Assembly (NCBI GenBank): GCA_025934355.1 | Contig: JAICYF010000005.1 | Location: 1 to 41,020 of the forward strand | Source: Acidothermaceae bacterium | Lineage (GTDB): Bacteria; Actinomycetota; Actinomycetes; Acidothermales; Acidothermaceae | Length of the DNA stretch: 41,020 nucleotides | Reading direction: 5' to 3' | Shown: positions 7,765 to 15,295 of the stretch, piece by piece | Layout of the letters: every line of letters starts with the position of its first letter | Position numbering within the stretch: the first letter of the stretch is position 1 | Made by a program: the position numbers and the translations under genes | The notes under the pieces: model-generated | The model's input: the letters and a program-made list of their open reading frames with translations, nothing else | The model's database searches: none | What the model was told of the DNA's origin: nothing

Positions 7765-9141
7765 ATGCCTGCCGCGATCGCGATTGGCCGCGTCTTCATC
7801 GCCAACAGAGGCGAGGTCGCCGTGCGTATCGTGCGCGCCTGCCAGAAGCTCGGACTCGAGTCCGTAGTCGGTTTCGCCGAGCCCGACCGCTCGTCGCTCG
7901 CCGTACGCCTCGCCGACCGTGCCATCTGCATCGGACCTGCGCGGGCCAGTGAGAGCTACCTCGACCACGAAAGAGTGGTCTCCGCCGCAATCGCGACCGG
8001 GTGTGACGCGGTGCATCCCGGCTACGGTTTCGTCGCCGAATCTGCTGACTTCGCCGAACTATGTCGCGCGCAAGGTCTCGTCTTTGTCGGACCGTCGTCC
8101 GAGGTTCTCCGGTCAATGGGCGACAAGAGCGCGGCAAGGACCGCCGCGATGGCTGCAGGCGTGCCGGTGCTGCCGGGTAGCCCGCCGCTTGCAAGCCTCG
8201 ATGACATCGCTCTCGAAACTCTTGAGTTTCCGTTGTTGCTGAAGGCAGTTGCTGGAGGTGGCGGGCGCGGTATCCGGGTGGTCGAAGACGCGAGCGCACT
8301 CGCCGGCGCCTTTGACATAGCCTGCAGAGAGGCGCAAGCGTCGTTCGGCGATGGTCGCGTTTATCTCGAAAAGCTGATTCGGCGTGCGCGGCATCTCGAG
8401 GTGCAGGTGCTCGCTGACGGGCACGGAACAGTGGTTCACCTGGGCGAGCGTGAATGCTCCGTTCAGCGACGGCACCAGAAGGTGCTCGAGGAGGCACCCG
8501 CGGTCGTCGATCCGTCGGTGCGGCGGTCCGTGCTCGATTCTGCCGTCCAGCTCGCGGATTGGCTTGGCTACCAAGGTGCCGGCACTGTCGAATACGTGCT
8601 CGACGCCGATACGGGCGACGCGTGGTTCATCGAGATGAACCCGCGACTTCAGGTCGAGCACGGCGTCACGGAGCAGGTGACCGGCGTCGACATCGTGGGT
8701 CAGCAACTCGTGATCGCGGCCGGGCATTCCCTGGCATTTGGCCAAGACGACGTGCTTACGAGCGGCCACGCGATCCAATGGCGAATGACGGCCGAATCAG
8801 TCGAGGACGGACTTATTCCGAGGCCCGGTCTCATCACGCGCTGGCAACCGCCGGAATCGATCGGACTACGCATAGACACGCATTGCTACGCCGGCTACGC
8901 AGTTCCACCGTTCTACGATTCGCTTCTCGCAAAGCTGATTGCCTACGGACCGACGCGCGAGGACGCGATACGCCGTCTCGATAGCGCAGCGGCGTCGTTC
9001 GAAGTCGTCGGCGTGCCAACCACCCTTGATCTTTGCCGCGCGGTCTTGGCGGAGCCGGACTTCCAGCGTGGCGACGTCTCGACCACGTGGCTCGACGGCG
9101 TCATCGAAGCAATCGGCGAGAGGCGAAGCGTTGGGACGTAG
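7765..9141 (+). CDS. Biotin carboxylase subunit
   Basis: This ATP-grasp enzyme carboxylates the biotin of the carrier protein using bicarbonate and ATP. The 458-residue length is normal for a stand-alone subunit. Seen: N-terminal IANRGEVAVRIVRAC, HPGYGFVAESADFA, the glycine-rich ATP loop KAVAGGGGRGIR (about 160-171), the bicarbonate/biotin-site segment ERECSVQRRHQKVLEEAP, and the metal-binding EMNPRLQVEH. The ATG at 7765 has GGAG six bases upstream and gives the family N-terminus; a longer in-frame reading overlaps the carrier gene and is rejected. Its end overlaps the TTG start of the carboxyltransferase by eleven bases. There is no fused biotinyl domain, consistent with the separate carrier gene. 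Confidence 0.93.
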   Translation: MPAAIAIGRVFIANRGEVAVRIVRACQKLGLESVVGFAEPDRSSLAVRLADRAICIGPARASESYLDHERVVSAAIATGCDAVHPGYGFVAESADFAELCRAQGLVFVGPSSEVLRSMGDKSAARTAAMAAGVPVLPGSPPLASLDDIALETLEFPLLLKAVAGGGGRGIRVVEDASALAGAFDIACREAQASFGDGRVYLEKLIRRARHLEVQVLADGHGTVVHLGERECSVQRRHQKVLEEAPAVVDPSVRRSVLDSAVQLADWLGYQGAGTVEYVLDADTGDAWFIEMNPRLQVEHGVTEQVTGVDIVGQQLVIAAGHSLAFGQDDVLTSGHAIQWRMTAESVEDGLIPRPGLITRWQPPESIGLRIDTHCYAGYAVPPFYDSLLAKLIAYGPTREDAIRRLDSAAASFEVVGVPTTLDLCRAVLAEPDFQRGDVSTTWLDGVIEAIGERRSVGT

Positions 9142-10606
9142 GGTCGCAATCGTAGACACGACGATCCGTGACGGGCATCAGTCGCTCTGGGCGTCACGGA
9201 TGTCGACGGCGATGATGCTTCCGGTGGCTGAACACCTTGAGCGTTCGGGCGTCGATTCCGTCGACATCATGAGCCATGCGTGCTTCGACGCCGCCGTCCG
9301 GTTCGTCGGCGACAACCCGCTCGAGCGCATGCGCGTACTACGCAGAATCATGCCTACCCCCGCGTTGGCCACGAGCCATTCCGGCAGCGACTTCTGGGGG
9401 TTCAAGTCGGTGGCGCCCGATGTCGCGCGACTCGACCTCGATCTGGCCATCGACACCGGTGTCGATCGATTGCGTTTCATCAACGGCTTGCTCGACTTCG
9501 ATCCGATCGTTGACAGCGCGCGGCATGCCAAGAGTCGAGGTGTCGCCACGATCGGCGCGCTCGTTTTTTCGGAAAGCCCGGTGCACACCGATGAGCTGTA
9601 CGAGAGGAAGGCGCGCGAGATTGTCGAGCGTGCTGACGTCGACTGGATCATGATCAAGGACTCTGGCGGGCTGCTGACGTCGGAGCGTGCAGGCTCGCTG
9701 ATTGACGCCGTACGACGTGGGGCCGGCACGAAGAAGGTCACCCTCCACGGTCACAGCATGACCGGGCTCGCCCATCGGGTGTACATGATTGGTGTCGAGC
9801 ATGGTGTCGACGAAGTGCAGTGCGCCATTTGGCCGCTCGCACTGGGGACGTCGCAGCCTTCGACGCAACGCATCGTCCGCAACTTGCGTGAAGAGGGTTA
9901 CCAGGTAGACGTCGACGACGCCGAGATTGACGCGGCGAGTGTTTACCTGACTCGCCTCGCCCGCGCAAAGGGGCTGCCGCTTGGTGAAGCCCCGGAGTAC
10001 GACCACTTTCACTACCGTCATCAGGTTCCCGGCGGCATGATGTCGAACCTTCGAGCGCAGCTCGCGGACGCTGGTCTGCTTGATCGGCTCGATTCCCTGC
10101 TGGAAGAGACCGCGCGGGTGCGCGAGGAACTCGGCTGGCCGACGATGGTGACTCCGTACTCGCAGTTCGTCGGCAGCCAAGCGCTACTCAACGTCGTCCA
10201 CGGCGAGCGCTACTCAGTCGTGCCTGACCAGATCAAGAAGTACGCCATGGGCCACTACGGGAAACTGCTCGCACCGGTAGATCCCAACGTGCTCGACAGA
10301 ATCATGAACAACGGGTCACCCGGCATCGACGAGAAGGCGGAGGCGCCGGCGCCTGTTCTCGATGAGATGCGCCGCCGCCTCCCTCGTGCGTCGGACGAAG
10401 AGCTGTTGTTGCGCGCGCTCTGTCCCGAAGACGCTGTCGAGCGGGTTATTGCCGGCGGCGGGATTGCCGACGCGGGTATCGGCCCGCTCACCGGCAGCGA
10501 CGTCGCGGGCATCGGAAAACTCGTGGGTCATCTGGCTGGACGGGCGAAACCCGGCGGTGAGGTCGTGTTCGAACAGGGTGATTTGCGCGTGCGGGTAAGG
10601 GGCTGA
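9131..10606 (+). CDS. PYC/OadA-type carboxyltransferase subunit, paralogue 1
   Basis: This TIM-barrel carboxyltransferase moves a carboxyl group between biotin and an oxo-acid. Of 491 residues, the catalytic parts are conserved: metal-site DTTIRDGHQSLW (D9, R13), the carbamylated-lysine position K176 in MIKDSGGLL, and metal ligands H206 and H208 in LHGHSMTG. It also has the FHYRHQVPGGMMSN and ELGWPTMVTPYSQFV segments. The usual LLRGxN substrate segment is replaced by ATSHSGSDFWGF, so pyruvate/oxaloacetate is not certain. It has no biotinyl domain and instead ends in GEVVFEQGDLRVRVRG, resembling the carrier N-terminus. The TTG at 9131 is chosen for GAGAGG upstream and for agreement with the family N-terminus; it overlaps the biotin carboxylase gene. 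A close paralogue lies at 23201. Confidence 0.88.
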   Translation: MGRRVAIVDTTIRDGHQSLWASRMSTAMMLPVAEHLERSGVDSVDIMSHACFDAAVRFVGDNPLERMRVLRRIMPTPALATSHSGSDFWGFKSVAPDVARLDLDLAIDTGVDRLRFINGLLDFDPIVDSARHAKSRGVATIGALVFSESPVHTDELYERKAREIVERADVDWIMIKDSGGLLTSERAGSLIDAVRRGAGTKKVTLHGHSMTGLAHRVYMIGVEHGVDEVQCAIWPLALGTSQPSTQRIVRNLREEGYQVDVDDAEIDAASVYLTRLARAKGLPLGEAPEYDHFHYRHQVPGGMMSNLRAQLADAGLLDRLDSLLEETARVREELGWPTMVTPYSQFVGSQALLNVVHGERYSVVPDQIKKYAMGHYGKLLAPVDPNVLDRIMNNGSPGIDEKAEAPAPVLDEMRRRLPRASDEELLLRALCPEDAVERVIAGGGIADAGIGPLTGSDVAGIGKLVGHLAGRAKPGGEVVFEQGDLRVRVRG

Positions 10607-10610
10607 CTGA

Positions 10611-11768
10611 GTGAGCATTCGCGGTAAAGCGTTCATCGCGGGCGCCTACGAACATCCGGGTCGGGAGCTGCCGGATCTTTCCCTCGCCCAAATTCATGCT
10701 GAGGTGGCGCTTGGCGCTCTCGCTGACGCCGGGCTGTCGCTGTCAGATGTGAACGCGTATTTCTGCGACGGACAGTTCGGCTTTGGCGGCATCTCGATGG
10801 CCGACTACCTCGGTCTGTCGGTTCGATACACCGACTCCACGAATACTGGCGGGTCATCTTATATCGGCCACGTCGGCCACGCGGCCGCTGCGATCGCGGC
10901 AGGCAAGTTTGATGTCGCGCTCATTACGATGGCCGGCAAACCGCGCACGCAGGGCCGCGTTCGTCCGACGTTCCAAATCGCTCCCGAATACGCGTTTGAG
11001 GAAGTGTTCGGCCCCACGACGCTTGGCATGTACGCCCTGGCGGCGAGCCGGCACATGTACGAGTACGGGACCACCAGCGAACAGCTCGCCGAGATCCGGG
11101 TGGCTGCGTCATGGCATGCGCAGTTCAATCCCCACGCGCTGATGCGGACGCCGGTGACGGTCGAGGATGTGCTCGCTTCACCGATGGTGAGCGATCCGCT
11201 GCATCGGCTCGACTCCTGCCTGATTACCGACGGTGGCGGTGCGGTGGTTGTCGTGAGTCCTGATGTGGCTCGCAGCCTTGACCGCCAATGCGTGAAGGTG
11301 CTCGGCCATGGTGAGGCAGCGAAACACCTCGGCGGCGGGCGTATTGACCTGACGTACACGGGCGCGGTGTGGTCGGGCCCACAGGCTTTCGAGGAAGCAG
11401 GTATCACACCCGCCGATGTTGATTACGCGTCGATCTACGACTCGTTCACAATCACCGTCCTCCAAATCGTCGAAGATCTCGGATTCTGCGAGAAGGGGCA
11501 AGGCGGCGCCTTCGTGAGTGATGGCGGGCTGATTGCGCCCGACGGCCGGCTGCCGTTCAACACCGATGGCGGTGGCCTCTGCAACAACCATCCGGCCAGC
11601 CGCGGAGGTATGACAAAGATCATCGAGGCGGTGCGTCAACTCCGTGGCGAAGCGGCCCCACAGGTGCAGGTCCGCGACTGTGAGATCGCAGTGGCCCACG
11701 GCAACGGGGGGTCGCTGGCGACCCGTACGGGCGCCGCCACTCTTGTGCTCGGGAGGGAGGACACGTGA
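10611..11768 (+). CDS. Thiolase-fold protein lacking thiolase cysteines, possible Ltp2-like aldolase
   Basis: A 385-residue protein of the SCP2-type thiolase superfamily, starting at GTG 10611 four bases after the carboxyltransferase stop. The nucleophile region reads STNTGGSS with no cysteine, and the C-terminal CxG motif is AHGNGGS. The histidine in NNHPASRGG is retained. It is followed, with a four-base overlap, by a DUF35 protein. In cholesterol side-chain degradation the thiolase-like Ltp2, paired with a DUF35 partner, is a retro-aldolase that releases propionyl-CoA. By analogy this pair may cleave a beta-hydroxyacyl-CoA rather than act as a thiolase. This is inference; a plain acyl-CoA acetyltransferase label would ignore the missing cysteine. 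Confidence 0.8.
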   Translation: MSIRGKAFIAGAYEHPGRELPDLSLAQIHAEVALGALADAGLSLSDVNAYFCDGQFGFGGISMADYLGLSVRYTDSTNTGGSSYIGHVGHAAAAIAAGKFDVALITMAGKPRTQGRVRPTFQIAPEYAFEEVFGPTTLGMYALAASRHMYEYGTTSEQLAEIRVAASWHAQFNPHALMRTPVTVEDVLASPMVSDPLHRLDSCLITDGGGAVVVVSPDVARSLDRQCVKVLGHGEAAKHLGGGRIDLTYTGAVWSGPQAFEEAGITPADVDYASIYDSFTITVLQIVEDLGFCEKGQGGAFVSDGGLIAPDGRLPFNTDGGGLCNNHPASRGGMTKIIEAVRQLRGEAAPQVQVRDCEIAVAHGNGGSLATRTGAATLVLGREDT

Positions 11769-12208
11769 GCGAACTCGGCAGCCTCCCGACACCCGTGCCA
11801 CCAGTGAACCCTGAAACACGCGTCTTCTGGGATGCGACGGCCAATGGCCGGCTATTGCTGCCCCGATGCACGGTGTGCGGCAGCGTCTTTTGGTATCCCA
11901 AGACCCTCTGCGGTGCCTGTGGTTCCGTCGCCGTGGAGTGGATCGAATCGTCAGGGCTGGGCATCGTGTACAGCTGCACGGTGACGCGGCGCGGTGTGGG
12001 CGATTATCGCGATGCCGTGCCGTACGTCCTTGCCTATGTCGAACTTGACGAGGGCCCGCGGGTGATGACGAATATCGTTGATTGCCCGCCTGAAGACGTC
12101 GCGATCGGACAGCGAGTCGCGGTGGTTTTCCACGACACGGGTGCAGGTTGCTCGCTGCCGCGGTTCAGACCGGTAGCCCAGACCGGCTCGCAAGGGTTGC
12201 CGTCGTGA
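11765..12208 (+). CDS. DUF35 zinc-ribbon/OB-fold partner protein
   Basis: This 147-residue protein has the DUF35 layout. A short helical N-terminus (NPETRVFWDATANGRLLL) precedes a rubredoxin-like zinc ribbon with CTVCG and CGACG (four cysteines). An OB fold follows (SSGLGIVYSCTVTRR and VPYVLAYVEL onwards). Such proteins bind acyl-CoA and pair with thiolase-fold enzymes encoded next to them. In steroid degradation they complete an aldolase or hydratase complex. The GTG start at 11765 overlaps the thiolase-fold gene's stop (GTGA), and its own stop overlaps the next GTG the same way, so the three genes are translationally linked. It is unlikely to be an enzyme alone. Confidence 0.87.
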   Translation: MSELGSLPTPVPPVNPETRVFWDATANGRLLLPRCTVCGSVFWYPKTLCGACGSVAVEWIESSGLGIVYSCTVTRRGVGDYRDAVPYVLAYVELDEGPRVMTNIVDCPPEDVAIGQRVAVVFHDTGAGCSLPRFRPVAQTGSQGLPS

Positions 12209-13212
12209 CGTTCCGCGGATTGCCTCGCGTGGCGCTCGTCGCGACGGGGGGCACAATCGGCGCGCGGGGCCGAGGGCCTCTTGACCATGAGTACTCCGAC
12301 CACACCACTCGGGTGCCGGTCAGCGAACTGCTCACCCGGTTGCCCGATGTCGCCACGTACGCCGAAGTGTGCGCGGCCCACGACCTGATCGCGGAGCGCA
12401 GCACCGCGTTTGGGTACGCGGAGTGGATCGCGCTCGTCGCGAACGTGCGCGAGTTGCATCGTGACCACCCGGGACTCTCCGGTGTCGTCATCACGCACGG
12501 CACAGGCACGCTCGAGGAGACCGGGTATTTCCTCGGGCTGGCCCTCGATGTGCCGGTCGCCGTGGTCATCGTCGGGAGCCTGCGGCCCGTCGATTACCTA
12601 AGCAGCGACGCTGACCTCAACGTCGTCAACGCCGTCCGCGTCGCCGCTGACCCGCTGACGGTTGAGATGGGTCCGGTCGTGGTACTCAACGACGAAATCC
12701 ACGCTGCACGTGACGTCACGAAAACGTCCACTCACCGAGTCGACGCATTTCGCAGTCGCGACAGCGGTCCACTGGGGTATGTCGAGGGTGACGCGGTCAC
12801 CTACTACCGTCGGCCGACCCGTCGGCACAGTCCCGACACTGAGCTTTCGGTCGCAACCGACGCAGCGCTCCCACGCGTGGATATCCATTACTCGCACGCC
12901 GGTGCGGACGGTGCCGCCATCGATGCATTTGTCGCGCACGGCGCAGGCGCCATCGTGAGCGCATCGATGCCGTCGGGCCATGTCACTCCCGACGAGGAGG
13001 CGGCTCTCGCTCGAGCGCGTGACGCTGGCGTCGTCACCGTCATGAGCTCGCGTGCCGGATCCGGGCGGGTCTTTCAGCGTGCGTCGTTGCGTCGCCACGG
13101 GATAGTCACGGCCGACAACCTCACTCCTCAGAAAGCTCGCGTGCTGACTGCGCTCGCATTAACGCAGACGACCGACCCCGCGGCGGTGCAGTCCTTCTTC
13201 GACCGCTATTAA
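12205..13212 (+). CDS. Asparaginase-family amidohydrolase with altered catalytic triad
   Basis: A 335-residue cytoplasmic protein (no signal peptide) of the L-asparaginase fold. The nucleophile-loop motif VATGGTIGA (T17) and the second signature VITHGTGTLEETGYFL are clear, and the triad lysine is K173 in ARDVTK. In characterised asparaginases the second signature reads HGTDT, where the Asp belongs to the Thr-Lys-Asp triad. Here it is HGTGT, with glycine at 101. The enzyme may therefore have a different substrate or activity. The GTG at 12205 overlaps the DUF35 stop, so it is expressed with the thiolase-fold/DUF35 pair, an unusual place for an asparagine enzyme. BioY follows after 22 bases. 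Confidence 0.85.
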   Translation: MTFRGLPRVALVATGGTIGARGRGPLDHEYSDHTTRVPVSELLTRLPDVATYAEVCAAHDLIAERSTAFGYAEWIALVANVRELHRDHPGLSGVVITHGTGTLEETGYFLGLALDVPVAVVIVGSLRPVDYLSSDADLNVVNAVRVAADPLTVEMGPVVVLNDEIHAARDVTKTSTHRVDAFRSRDSGPLGYVEGDAVTYYRRPTRRHSPDTELSVATDAALPRVDIHYSHAGADGAAIDAFVAHGAGAIVSASMPSGHVTPDEEAALARARDAGVVTVMSSRAGSGRVFQRASLRRHGIVTADNLTPQKARVLTALALTQTTDPAAVQSFFDRY

Positions 13213-13234
13213 CTTCTCGCCGAAAGAGGTGCCC

Positions 13235-13834
13235 ATGTCCGTCTCATCAGTGGCTCAGAGCCGTCCGGTGGTGCTCGCCGACCTCGTTCCCGCAACCAGA
13301 CTGCGCGACCTCGCTTTTGTGATCGCCGGTGCTGGATTCGTCGGCGTGGCGGCGCAGATATCGGTTCCCCTGCCCAACACGCCCGTGCCGGTCACGGGTC
13401 AGACCTTCGCCGTGTTTTTGACGGGCGCCGCGCTCGGGTCACGACGATCACTCGCCAGCATGGCGCTGTACCTCGTTGCCGGCGCGGCGGGGGTCCCGTG
13501 GTTCGCCGGACACCAGTCGGGATGGGGGGGTCCGGCTTTCGGCTACATCATCGGGTTCTTGATCGCTGCTGCGGTGGTGGGCCGCCTTGCGGCGGCCGGG
13601 GGCGACCGAACGCCAGCGCGGACTGTGGTCACGATGCTCCTGGGCACCGTGACGATTTACGCGGTGGGCGTGCCATGGCTCATGGCCTATGCGCACATGA
13701 ACGTTCCGAGTGCCATCAGTGCGGGAGTGCGGCCGTTTCTTGCCGGCGACGTGCTGAAGGTGTTGCTCGCCGCCGGTCTGCTGCCTGCGGCTTGGTGGGG
13801 CGTCGGGCGCCTGCGTGGGCATCAGCAGCACTAA
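13235..13834 (+). CDS. bioY: Biotin transporter BioY (ECF S-component)
   Basis: BioY is a six-helix membrane protein that binds biotin and imports it, alone or with an energy-coupling factor module. The 199-residue product has the family phrase VPVTGQTFAVFLTGAALGSR, followed by YLVAGAAGVPWFAG and FGYIIGFLIAA. It ends with a long hydrophobic stretch and a basic tail. The ATG at 13235 has AAAGAGG upstream; a GTG six bases earlier lies inside that site. No bioM/bioN genes are visible. Lying at the end of the operon that encodes the biotin carrier, carboxylase and carboxyltransferase, it most likely secures biotin for that enzyme. The 284 bases after it, up to the ABC importer, hold no gene I can support. 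Confidence 0.92.
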   Translation: MSVSSVAQSRPVVLADLVPATRLRDLAFVIAGAGFVGVAAQISVPLPNTPVPVTGQTFAVFLTGAALGSRRSLASMALYLVAGAAGVPWFAGHQSGWGGPAFGYIIGFLIAAAVVGRLAAAGGDRTPARTVVTMLLGTVTIYAVGVPWLMAYAHMNVPSAISAGVRPFLAGDVLKVLLAAGLLPAAWWGVGRLRGHQQH

Positions 13835-14014
13835 GCGGCAACACCATCCCGCGGTTGCACCATCTCGTACTTGACTGCTCAGGTCGCACCTCGTTGCCTA
13901 GGCGCGGACCTCCAAAGATCGCATTGGCTTGCTCAGCTGCGGTGGCGGCCATTGTTAGGCGTGTGGCGACGGACGAACAAGCCGTGTTTCGGAGCCGACG
14001 CCGATGAAGCGCGC

Positions 14015-14037
14015 GAGACGTCTCATTACCCGAGACG
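14015..14037. promoter_or_regulatory. GAGACGTCTC palindrome plus a third GAGACG half-site
   Basis: A perfect 10-bp palindrome GAGACGTCTC (14015-14024) is followed by GAGACG at 14032-14037, about 90 bases upstream of the binding-protein gene. The same half-site occurs in the iclR/RraA promoter region (2824-2922), and a near-identical palindrome lies at 21251. I infer an operator of a cluster-specific regulator. Confidence 0.4.
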
Positions 14038-14118
14038 CGGACCTAGGGTCGATGAGGGGTTCCCTCGTTACGCTCCTACATCTCCCGACGGGGCCGCCAC
14101 GAACGGAAGGCCAGATAG

Positions 14119-15222
14119 ATGCCCAACTCATTCCGCAGGGGTCGGGTCCTCGTGACCCTGACCGCGACGCTTGCGATGATCGCGGCGTGCAGTGGAGGGT
14201 CAAAGGGAAGCACGGGCACGAGCGGCGCAAGCTCGAGCAGTGCATCGACCCCGCCAACCGCAGCGACCACATCGGCCGCAGCTTCTGCGGACACCAGCTC
14301 CGCTGATCTCGAGGCCGCGGCCAAGAAAGAAGGCTCGCTTCTCTTCTACGCATCCGTCACCGAAACCTCGGCGAAGGCGCTTGCCGACGCCTTCGGCAAG
14401 AAGTACGGGATCGACACACAGGTGCTCCGGATCACCAGCGCGCAGCTGGCCGATAGGTTCTCGGCGGAAGCGGCCGCGGGCGCCCCGGCGGCAGACGCGG
14501 TCCTCATCTCCCGCACCGGGTTTACGACCGAAGCCGACAGCAAGGGATACCTCGTCCCGCTGAAGGAGGCCGGGATCCCCGGCTACCCAGGTGATCTCCC
14601 GACGCAGTTCATCAAGGACGACGAGGGCACGGCCGTCGTCATGGTTCAGGCCGCGGGTATCGGTTACAACACGGACCTCGTGAAGGGCGATGACATCCCG
14701 AAGAGCTGGAACGATCTGCTGAATCCGAAGTGGAAGGGCAAGATCGGTGTCGCAGACCCCAAGTCTTCGGCGTCGTACGTCGCAGAGTGGAACACCGTGG
14801 CGCAAGGGGTAGGTTCCGACTTCCTCAGCAAGCTCGGCGCACAGAAGATAAAGTCCTATGCCAGCGGCGCTCCTGCAGCTCAGGCCCTCGCGGCGGGCGA
14901 AATCGCGTTCAACCCGATGACGCTCTCGTCCCTCATCAATGAACCGAAGGCGAAAGGCGCTCCGGTCGACATCGTGGTTCCCGACCTGACAAGTGGTGCC
15001 GAGGTCGTGCTCGGCATCGCGGCCAAGGCCAAGCACCCCAACGCTGCCCGATTGTTCGCGCAGTACGCGCTGTCGCAGGAGGGTGCAAAGGTACTGGCTG
15101 ACGCAGCGGGCGAGATTTCTCCATATGACGCAGCCAAGTTGCCAAAGGACTATCACTCTCCTGATCTGGCAACCGCGCTGCCGATGACTAACGAGATTCT
15201 TGCCAAGATGGGCCTTGGCTGA
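14119..15222 (+). CDS. ABC transporter substrate-binding lipoprotein (family 1, Fe3+/organic-anion type)
   Basis: A 367-residue exported lipoprotein. Its signal sequence ends in the lipobox IAAC with the lipidated cysteine at 24, followed by a Ser/Thr/Ala linker to about residue 60. The binding domain begins LEAAAKKEGSLLFYASVTE. It contains TSAQLADRFSAEAAAG, AAGIGYNTDLVKGDDIPKSW and NPKWKGKIGVADP, all typical of the family that binds ferric iron, thiamine, sulfonates/phosphonates or small carboxylates. The ligand cannot be read. The permease and ATPase genes follow. Association with a TcuA-like dehydrogenase suggests an organic acid as ligand rather than iron. A strong promoter is not obvious, but palindromic GAGAC half-sites precede it. 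Confidence 0.9.
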   Translation: MPNSFRRGRVLVTLTATLAMIAACSGGSKGSTGTSGASSSSASTPPTAATTSAAASADTSSADLEAAAKKEGSLLFYASVTETSAKALADAFGKKYGIDTQVLRITSAQLADRFSAEAAAGAPAADAVLISRTGFTTEADSKGYLVPLKEAGIPGYPGDLPTQFIKDDEGTAVVMVQAAGIGYNTDLVKGDDIPKSWNDLLNPKWKGKIGVADPKSSASYVAEWNTVAQGVGSDFLSKLGAQKIKSYASGAPAAQALAAGEIAFNPMTLSSLINEPKAKGAPVDIVVPDLTSGAEVVLGIAAKAKHPNAARLFAQYALSQEGAKVLADAAGEISPYDAAKLPKDYHSPDLATALPMTNEILAKMGLG

Positions 15223-15295
15223 CCGAGTCCCGGCGAGCGACCGTCGTCGGATTGCGTCGTCGCGCACTGTGAGTTCAAGCGAAGGAAGAGCACCG

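Noticed and set aside
13871-14155. 94-codon plus-strand open frame between bioY and the binding-protein gene
   Set aside because: Runs into the binding-protein gene in another frame; composition is not protein-like and there is no ribosome site.
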